Assembly (NCBI GenBank): GCA_964503615.1
Contig: CAZDBA010000092.1
Coordinates: 1-20,736, forward strand
DNA: 20,736 nucleotides
From: CAZDBA01 sp964503615
GTDB taxonomy: Bacteria; Planctomycetota; Planctomycetia; Pirellulales; Pirellulaceae
Reading direction: 5' to 3'
Shown: piece by piece, positions 15,521 to 20,736 of the stretch
Layout: the number at the start of each line of letters is the position of its first letter
Numbering within the stretch: the stretch's first letter is position 1
The notes under the pieces: model-generated
What the model was told of the DNA's origin: nothing
Seen by the model: only the letters and a program-made list of their open reading frames with translations
Databases searched by the model: none
Position numbers and translations under genes: made by a program

Positions 15521-16034
15521 TCGATTGCCCCTTGCCGATCGCTAATGCAAAGCACAGCCAACCGAGGATAAAGCTCAAACCGCCAAGCGGAACGATTGCT
15601 CCCAGAATTTTTATGTTTGTCAGCACCAACACATAAAGCATCCCAGAAAACAACACGATCCCGATAGAGAACAGGATCGCAGCGAACTTGCAAAGCGTTC
15701 GATTCCCACTGACATACAGCAATCCCACAAATATCAATCCCAATGCGTGATACATCTGGTATCGCGCTCCGGTGTTCCAGTTTTCCAATCTTCGATTGAC
15801 AAACTGCTCTTCGGTTTCCGGATCTTTATCGGTTTCTAGAGCTTTCTCGGTATCGGTATCGCTAACCATATTCGAATCCACAGTCGATTCGACCTTGTCT
15901 TGTTCAGCAGAGACAAAAGTTCCCGCAATCACGCCTTTTAGGCCATGCGCGCCAAAGGCCCCCAAACCGACAGAAAGAGCCGCAAACAGAGCCCCAACGA
16001 CGATCCAAAATTTACTCTTCCCACCAAGTGTCAT
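15510..16034 (-). CDS. DUF423 membrane protein (YgdD-like) with acidic insertion
   Basis: This protein of about 174 residues matches the DUF423/YgdD family: a first span with FWIVVGALFAALSVGLGAFGAHGLK (9-33, given in family order), then ARYQMYHALGL (90-100) leading into the second span, and two more spans near 115-139 and 143-166. The family is usually 120-130 residues. The extra length is an acidic, Asp/Glu/Thr-rich stretch of about 40 residues at 41-80, between spans one and two. The open frame extends to GTG 16100, but that would leave 5 bp to the divergent peptidase gene and no promoter. ATG 16034 puts the first span at the normal place and has GGAA upstream. The function of the family is unknown. 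It overlaps the EboE-like gene by 11 bp. Confidence 0.85.
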   Translation of the reverse strand: MTLGGKSKFWIVVGALFAALSVGLGAFGAHGLKGVIAGTFVSAEQDKVESTVDSNMVSDTDTEKALETDKDPETEEQFVNRRLENWNTGARYQMYHALGLIFVGLLYVSGNRTLCKFAAILFSIGIVLFSGMLYVLVLTNIKILGAIVPLGGLSFILGWLCFALAIGKGQSNEQ

Positions 16035-16105
16035 TCCACAGTTCCGCTGGTAAAATTTGACTTTGGATGTTGATGATAACTTATTAGTCGTTACAGGCAC
16101 ACACG

Positions 16106-18475
16106 ATGCAGCAGCGAAACTTTTTTTACGTTTTGAATACGAGCCTTATTATACTTCTCGGGAGTATTTTTTCGAACCAAGTCGATGCTCAAGAATCGAA
16201 ACCGACTCAAGACGATCAGGATAAGGCCACGGCCCTAATTGACTATGGCATGATCGATGGCCCGCGAAGCCTGTTAGCTGATCTGCCGGACGCACCAAGC
16301 TGGCATTCCAAAACAGCAAAGTACATCATGAAAAAAGGGGGCCAGGATTTTCTGGTCGATCCAGAAAGTGGTGAATTCGAAGGCGAGGTAAAGGAAAGCC
16401 AGAAACCGGAAGGATTAGATGATGCAATTCAATCCGCATTATCCTCAGCCAAAATCAAGTTCCGTGAGAGACGAATTGGCGTCTTTACCAAGCCCAATCG
16501 CCGAATTCTGAGCAGTAAAACGAATCGGTTTCAGATCTACTCCAGTTTTGGCATTCAGATCCTGTTCGACGCCGAATCGAAATCGGCGCAAGTTTTAAAA
16601 GGCTCCGATCCAGAAACAGAGCTGTTTCAGTTTTCCGCAGAAGAAGACATGTTGTTTTTTGTGATCGACAACATCCTGCATGTCATGAATCTTGAAACAG
16701 GTGATTTGATTAACCTGCGAGAGGCGTGGCAAACGCTGCAAAAGGCTGGCAAGTTGCAAAACGGGCAACGCGATCTGCATGTTTTTGATCACTGGGGCAA
16801 ACTCGACTGGGTCTACCAGGAAGAACTGTACGGGCGTGGGAACTTTAAAGGGTTTTGGTACGACGCAGACACGCGGCAACTGGCAGTTTTGCTGCTAAAC
16901 GAAACAGAGGTCGACAAATATACAATTGTCGACCGCATTCCGACTCTTGGTCGCAGCGAGATTACGGCCTATCCCAAAGCGGGTGAGCCGATCCCGCAAG
17001 CGGCATTAATCTGGTACCAGTTTCCTGAAGTCGAAAAACAAAGTCGCGACGCCCAAGCTCCACCAGCAAGCAGCGTTGCACCCGTGATCGCTCAAATCGA
17101 TCCCGTCGATGCAAAAACTGCCTCACTTATCTCTAACGTAGCGTGGACTGGGCAAGGCAGTTTGACCGCGCAGATTCAAAACCGAGAACAAACCAAGATG
17201 ACTTTGGTGCAATACGATCGCACCGACGATTCAAACGAACCCGTTACCCAGCGGACACTCATTTCCGAAGAAACAGGTGCCTGGATCGAGTCCTATGGCA
17301 CACCTCACCTGTTTGAAGACGATAGTTTTCTCTGGCTCAGCCCTGTAGGTGGCTTCACGCATTTGTACCACTACAACTCAGACGGGCAGCTCCGCAAAGC
17401 GTTGACCTCTGGCGATTGGGAGATCCGTGAGTTGCTGGGCGTCGACCCTGCGGGCAAGTTCGCTTATTTCACTGCGGCCAAAGAAGATGCGATCAACCTT
17501 CACGGTTTTCGAGTCGACATCCAGTCCGGCACTCTGGAACAGATTACATCAGGACCGGGCACTCACTCACTTGATTTTTGCGAAGACTACAGTTTTTTCA
17601 TCGACACGGTTTCGACTTTTACGACTCCCAGTAAATCGTTTGTCTGTCGAAACGACGGAACGCAAATTCGTGAGATTGAAAACGAGGTCGATACCGTTCT
17701 TTCAAAATTGAATATTAGTGAGCCAGAGTTTCTGGAAGTTCCCGTTAATGGAAACATGCTCGACGCGGTCATTATCCGCCCACCTGATTTCGATCCAGCC
17801 AAAAAGTATCCGGTTCTCTACCACATCTATGCGGGCCCACAAGCACCGCGAGTTCGAAATCGATTTATGGGCAAATCCTATTTATGGCACCAAATGCTGG
17901 CGCAAAAAGGATACGTAATCTGGATGTGCGACAACCGGTCGGCAAGTTTTCGCGGTAAGAAAGGGATGTGGGAAACGCATCGGACTTTGGGCAAATTTGA
18001 AATGGCCGACATCCAAGGCAGCGTGGATTGGCTCAAGCAACAATCGTGGGTCGATCAAGAACGAATCGGAATCTGGGGCTGGAGCTACGGAGGTTACATG
18101 ACAGCCTACGCGCTGACACACAGCAAATCATTCAAGATGGGTATCTCAGGCGCACCCGTCACCGATTGGCGGAACTACGACGCGATTTACACCGAGCGAC
18201 TGATGGGGCTTCCTCAAGACAACCCAAAAGGTTACACCGAATCGAGTATCTTGCCGGTTGCAAAAAACTTGCACGGTAAACTATTGCTGATTCACGGAAC
18301 GATGGACGACAACGTACACATCAGCAACTCGATGCAATTCATCTACCAACTACAAAAAGCCAACAAGCAATTCGATTTCATGGTTTATCCTAAAAACCGC
18401 CACTCCGTGCAGCGAAGGGAACAAGTCGGCCACATGCGACGGTTAATGACTAATTTCATTCTGGAGAATCTGTAG
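16106..18475 (+). CDS. Dipeptidyl peptidase IV family protease (S9B)
   Basis: This 789-residue exported serine peptidase should remove N-terminal dipeptides, preferably X-Pro or X-Ala, from oligopeptides in the periplasm. A signal peptide covers about residues 1-28 (cleavage near VDA-QE). The N-terminal propeller contains DWVYQEELYGRG; Glu239-Glu240 match the Glu pair that binds the free amino end in DPP IV, which separates it from plain acylaminoacyl peptidases. The alpha/beta-hydrolase domain has WGWSYGGY with Ser660, HGTMDDNVH with Asp734, and KNRHS with His766, a complete triad. Length fits the family. ATG 16106 has AGG about 9 nt upstream. It is divergent from the DUF423 gene, with 71 bp between the chosen starts. 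The 6-phosphogluconate dehydrogenase gene follows on the same strand after 163 bp. Confidence 0.92.
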   Translation: MQQRNFFYVLNTSLIILLGSIFSNQVDAQESKPTQDDQDKATALIDYGMIDGPRSLLADLPDAPSWHSKTAKYIMKKGGQDFLVDPESGEFEGEVKESQKPEGLDDAIQSALSSAKIKFRERRIGVFTKPNRRILSSKTNRFQIYSSFGIQILFDAESKSAQVLKGSDPETELFQFSAEEDMLFFVIDNILHVMNLETGDLINLREAWQTLQKAGKLQNGQRDLHVFDHWGKLDWVYQEELYGRGNFKGFWYDADTRQLAVLLLNETEVDKYTIVDRIPTLGRSEITAYPKAGEPIPQAALIWYQFPEVEKQSRDAQAPPASSVAPVIAQIDPVDAKTASLISNVAWTGQGSLTAQIQNREQTKMTLVQYDRTDDSNEPVTQRTLISEETGAWIESYGTPHLFEDDSFLWLSPVGGFTHLYHYNSDGQLRKALTSGDWEIRELLGVDPAGKFAYFTAAKEDAINLHGFRVDIQSGTLEQITSGPGTHSLDFCEDYSFFIDTVSTFTTPSKSFVCRNDGTQIREIENEVDTVLSKLNISEPEFLEVPVNGNMLDAVIIRPPDFDPAKKYPVLYHIYAGPQAPRVRNRFMGKSYLWHQMLAQKGYVIWMCDNRSASFRGKKGMWETHRTLGKFEMADIQGSVDWLKQQSWVDQERIGIWGWSYGGYMTAYALTHSKSFKMGISGAPVTDWRNYDAIYTERLMGLPQDNPKGYTESSILPVAKNLHGKLLLIHGTMDDNVHISNSMQFIYQLQKANKQFDFMVYPKNRHSVQRREQVGHMRRLMTNFILENL

Positions 18476-18514
18476 CCGGTCGATTTGTTACTACCGTATT
18501 TTACTCAAACTAAA

Positions 18515-18572
18515 GGCCAGTTTCCCATTGAGATCGCCGACTAATTGCCAAAAGGCAATTGCGAATCTGGCC
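18515..18572 (+). promoter_or_regulatory. Nested stem-loop in the leader of the 6-phosphogluconate dehydrogenase gene
   Basis: Three helices nest around one loop. The outer stem is GGCCAG (18515-18520) with CTGGCC (18567-18572). The middle stem is GATCGC (18532-18537) with GCGAATC (18561-18567 region, one bulged A). The apical stem is AATTGCC (18543-18549) with GGCAATT (18554-18560) and an AAAA loop. The internal loops are asymmetric (13 nt on the left, short on the right; a 5-nt bulge CGACT). No T-run follows, so it is not a standard terminator. It sits 39 nt after the peptidase stop and 66 nt before the dehydrogenase start. It may be a leader element, a processing site or a 3' stabiliser. 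Confidence 0.45.
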
Positions 18573-18638
18573 ATTGTTCGGATAATGACTGCTTGTCTAC
18601 GAAAATAGAGAAGCAGTTTTTGAATCTGGAGAATACAG

Positions 18639-20090
18639 TTGTCGAATGCAGACATTGGCCTGGTTGGCTTGGCGGTAATGGGTGAAAACTTGGTTTTGAA
18701 CATGGCCAATAATGGCTATACCGTCGCGGTTTACAATCGAACGACCTCAAAGGTGGATGACTTTGTCGCCGGTAGAGCGGCTGGCAAGTCGATTGTTGGG
18801 GCTCACTCCCCGGAAGAACTGTGCGCTCAACTCAAACGACCACGACGTGTCATGATGATGGTCAAAGCGGGTGCCGCGGTCGACAAAGTAATCGATTCAA
18901 TGCTGCCTCACCTTGAACCGGGCGACATTTTGATCGATGGCGGAAACAGCGAATTCCCTGACAGCATCCGCCGCACAAAAGAGTTGTCTGAAAAGGGAAT
19001 CTTGTTTATCGGTACGGGTGTTTCCGGCGGTGAGGAAGGCGCTCTTAAAGGGCCCAGCATCATGCCCGGTGGAAACCCGGAAGCTTGGGAACATGTCAAA
19101 CCGATCTTCCAAGCGATCTCGGCCAAGACCGATGCAGGCGAGCCCTGTTGTGACTGGGTTGGTAGTGGTGGAGCGGGCCATTTCGTAAAAATGGTTCACA
19201 ATGGTATTGAGTACGGTGATATGCAGATGATCTGCGAAACGTACCATGTCATGAAAGACGGCTTGGGCATGACCAATGACGAAATGCACAAAGTCTTTGC
19301 GGGATGGAACGAGGGAGTACTGGATAGCTATCTGATCGAAATCACCCGAGATATTTTAGCTTACAAAGACGAAGACGGAACTGAAACGGTCGACGTGATT
19401 CTGGACAAAGCCGGACAGAAAGGTACAGGCAAGTGGACTGCGATCTCCGCATTGGAAATTGGCCAGCCACTTACTTTGATCGGCGAAGCGGTCTTTTCAC
19501 GGTGCCTCTCAGCATTAAAAGACGAACGAGTTGCAGCTGCAAAAGTACTCAATGGCCCCGGAACCAAATTCGAAGGCGACAAGCAGTCGTTCATTAACGA
19601 TCTCGAGCAAGCGTTGTATGCTTCGAAGATCGTTTCCTACGCTCAAGGTTACCAGTTGATGCGAGCGATCTCTGACGAGAAAGATTGGAGCCTGAACTAC
19701 GGTGCGATCGCATTGATGTGGCGTGGCGGATGTATTATCCGATCGGCGTTCTTAAACAATATCCGCGACGCGTTCGCCAAAGACGAAGGGTTGACCAATT
19801 TGTTGTTGGATCCGTTCTTCGAAAAAGCGGTCGAAAATGCGCAAGCTGCTTGGAGAAGAGTGATTGCAACAGCGGTTACTTTAGGGATCCCAATGCCAGC
19901 CATCAGCGCTGCACTCGCCTATTTTGATGGCTACCGCACTGAGCGTCTGCCTGCGAACTTGTTGCAAGCCCAGCGAGATTACTTTGGCGCCCACACTTAC
20001 GAGCGTGTCGACAAGGAACGTGGCGAGCATTTCCATACAAATTGGACTGGAAGAGGCGGCGATACTGCATCGTCAACCTACAACGCTTGA
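18639..20090 (+). CDS. gnd: 6-phosphogluconate dehydrogenase, decarboxylating
   Basis: This 483-residue cytoplasmic enzyme oxidises 6-phosphogluconate to ribulose 5-phosphate and CO2 in the pentose phosphate pathway. The dinucleotide motif is GLVGLAVMGENL (7-18). NRT (33-35) after strand two is the pattern of NADP-dependent members. GGNSEFPDS (101-109), GVSGGEEGALKGPSIMPGG (127-145) and GGAGHFVKMVHNGIEYGDMQ (177-196) follow, with Lys184 and Glu191 matching the catalytic pair of the family. DKAGQKGTGKWT and RGGCIIRS are in the helical domain, and the C-terminal tail FHTNWTGRGG is typical. Length is standard for the homodimeric long form. The start is TTG 18639, supported by GGAG (18628-18631) with a 7-nt spacer; there is no in-frame ATG until residue 14. 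No zwf or pgl gene is nearby. Confidence 0.95.
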   Translation: MSNADIGLVGLAVMGENLVLNMANNGYTVAVYNRTTSKVDDFVAGRAAGKSIVGAHSPEELCAQLKRPRRVMMMVKAGAAVDKVIDSMLPHLEPGDILIDGGNSEFPDSIRRTKELSEKGILFIGTGVSGGEEGALKGPSIMPGGNPEAWEHVKPIFQAISAKTDAGEPCCDWVGSGGAGHFVKMVHNGIEYGDMQMICETYHVMKDGLGMTNDEMHKVFAGWNEGVLDSYLIEITRDILAYKDEDGTETVDVILDKAGQKGTGKWTAISALEIGQPLTLIGEAVFSRCLSALKDERVAAAKVLNGPGTKFEGDKQSFINDLEQALYASKIVSYAQGYQLMRAISDEKDWSLNYGAIALMWRGGCIIRSAFLNNIRDAFAKDEGLTNLLLDPFFEKAVENAQAAWRRVIATAVTLGIPMPAISAALAYFDGYRTERLPANLLQAQRDYFGAHTYERVDKERGEHFHTNWTGRGGDTASSTYNA

Positions 20091-20133
20091 TACCACGGAT
20101 GAACCTAGTCCGATGGGACGAGTGTATCTAGCC

Positions 20134-20159
20134 TCGGGCGTGAACCGACTCACGCCCGA
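20134..20159 (+). terminator. Strong hairpin after gnd
   Basis: TCGGGCGTGA (20134-20143) and TCACGCCCGA (20150-20159) form a perfect 10-bp stem with a 6-nt loop ACCGAC, 43 bp past the gnd stop. The downstream sequence TAACACTCATTTTA has only a weak T-run, so termination may be partial, or the hairpin may protect the transcript's 3' end. It is the first of several hairpins in this stretch. Confidence 0.5.
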
Positions 20160-20173
20160 TAACACTCATTTTA

Positions 20174-20231
20174 GACGCGAAAGCGTCTGTCCATGGTAAC
20201 CCGCCGCGAAAACGTCTGTCATGGTAACCCG
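20174..20231 (+). repeat. Tandem imperfect direct repeat (27 and 26 nt)
   Basis: Two adjacent units read GCG-AAAGCGTCTGTCCATGG-TAACCCG (20177-20203) and GCG-AAAACGTCTGTCATGG-TAACCCG (20206-20231). They differ by one G/A change and one missing C. The first unit also forms a GACGC-GAAA-GCGTC hairpin (20174-20187). The second runs into the inverted repeat beginning at 20226. Confidence 0.65.
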
Positions 20232-20282
20232 TGGCGTAAGCGAGGACGGAGGCAAGCTGTTTTCTCGCTAACGCGTCGGGTT
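20226..20282. repeat. Large palindromic repeat of planctomycete type
   Basis: AACCCGTGGCGTAAGCGAG (20226-20244) and CTCGCTAACGCGTCGGGTT (20264-20282) are inverted copies with 16 of 19 positions pairing, around a 19-nt loop. The right arm ends in TTTT. As far as I recall, palindromes with AACCCG-ACGCG-AAGCGAG arms are common between genes in Rhodopirellula-like genomes. It could serve as a terminator for gnd or be a nonautonomous repetitive element. Confidence 0.6.
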
Positions 20283-20284
20283 TT

Positions 20285-20311
20285 CAGTTACGGCTTTGCT
20301 GAAAGCAACTG
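20285..20311. repeat. Stem-loop with two stacked helices
   Basis: CAGTT (20285-20289) pairs with AACTG (20307-20311). Inside it, GCTTT (20293-20297) pairs with AAAGC (20302-20306) around a GCTG loop, with ACG bulged on the left side. A related phrase, GGGCTTTGCTGAA, recurs about 45 nt downstream (from 20339). It belongs to the same repeat-rich stretch. Confidence 0.45.
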
Positions 20312-20379
20312 GCTTGTCACGAACGCTACTGCCGCATTCGGGCTTTGCTGAATTCTTGTTTGCCGAATAGCACTAATGT

Positions 20380-20700
20380 TCACGAACGAAGTGAGCCATG
20401 CGCTGTCGATTCGCGACTGAACCGCCGAGGAGAGGTAAGTTGAAATCCCTGCTTTCGCGAAGCAGTAAGCGCGATTGAAACCATCCCAGCATAGATCCCG
20501 ATTATTGCTATAGCTCCCACAAAAAACCACATTGTTAAAATGCTGCATATAAGAACCAACAAAACAAACAAAACAAAAGTGTAGGCTGCGGTCAGAAGAC
20601 AGCCAAGCTCTTTGGTGCGAAATGTAAGGGGGACAATCGGCAGGCTCAGTAGTGAGATTCCGAAGCTCCACAATCCTACAGTTGCGTATCTGAACAACAT
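20380..20700 (-). CDS. Small multi-span membrane protein, hypothetical
   Basis: This 106-residue frame encodes a strongly hydrophobic protein. The first span is about residues 8-27 (VGLWSFGISLLSLPIVPLTF). Two further spans follow at about 33-56 and 57-81 (the run from LLTAAYTFVLFVLLVLICSI onward). The last 25 residues are basic and polar (SRKQGFQLTSPRRFSRE...) and are encoded by palindromic sequence (CTGCTT-TCGCG-AAGCAG at 20449-20465), so the original C-terminus may have been extended or replaced by repeat DNA. No clear ribosome site precedes ATG 20700. No family is recognised. The hydrophobic pattern makes a real protein likely, but its start and end are uncertain. Confidence 0.5.
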   Translation of the reverse strand: MLFRYATVGLWSFGISLLSLPIVPLTFRTKELGCLLTAAYTFVLFVLLVLICSILTMWFFVGAIAIIGIYAGMVSIALTASRKQGFQLTSPRRFSRESTAHGSLRS

Positions 20701-20736
20701 GTCAAAGCGAACCGTCCGCTCTAATTCAAGCGCGCC

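Noticed and set aside
20288..20671. 127-codon minus-strand frame overlapping the small membrane protein
   Set aside because: Shadow of the 20380-20700 frame, with a Cys/Trp/Ser-rich, low-plausibility product that reads through hairpin repeats.
1..20736. CRISPR array, tRNA or rRNA genes, transposase genes
   Set aside because: No evenly spaced direct repeats, no tRNA-like cloverleaf with a CCA end, no rRNA text and no transposase motifs were found on reading both strands.

Overview
The window reads as chromosomal DNA of a planctomycete, most likely of the Pirellulales (Rhodopirellula/Mariniblastus type). The evidence is the combination of a DUF1559 prepilin-like protein with an H-x9-DG tail, two very large Ser/Thr kinases with C-terminal TPR or WD40 modules, ECF sigma factors beside them, a Tat-exported Gfo/Idh/MocA oxidoreductase next to a secreted GH29 fucosidase, and intergenic palindromes of the AACCCG-ACGCG-AAGCGAG type that I associate with these genomes. 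No tRNA, rRNA, CRISPR array, insertion sequence or phage gene was seen.

Layout. 1-411: a short 49-residue membrane protein on the minus strand (71-220), below usual gene-caller limits, then the upstream region of an ECF sigma factor. 412-3905: an ECF sigma factor and a TPR-containing transmembrane Ser/Thr kinase, convergent and only 14 bp apart. 4009-7442 (minus): a Tat-signal oxidoreductase with a clear intrinsic terminator, a 564-bp gap holding a possible 34-residue membrane sORF on the plus strand, and an alpha-L-fucosidase with a signal peptide. 7542-12412 (minus): a WD40-tailed Ser/Thr kinase and a DUF1559 protein. 12724-14099 (plus): a second ECF sigma factor overlapping (ATGA) a single-pass membrane protein that is probably its anti-sigma partner. 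14324-16034 (minus): an EboE-like TIM-barrel protein overlapping a DUF423 membrane protein. 16106-20090 (plus): a dipeptidyl peptidase IV and 6-phosphogluconate dehydrogenase, separated by a nested-stem element. 20091-20736: a run of hairpins and repeats, then a small membrane protein on the minus strand.

How the genes may work together. About half the window is signalling: two sigma factors, one likely anti-sigma protein and two receptor-like kinases. The rest is secreted polysaccharide and peptide breakdown (fucosidase, oxidoreductase, DPP IV) plus a pentose-phosphate enzyme, as expected of a marine or particle-associated heterotroph. I saw no convincing new defence or biosynthetic system. 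The least explained items are the nested RNA-like structure before the 6-phosphogluconate dehydrogenase gene, a 119-bp inverted-repeat-bounded segment at 14156-14274, the tandem LPPPL repeats at the start of the first kinase, two unannotated membrane microproteins, and an acidic insertion in the DUF423 protein.
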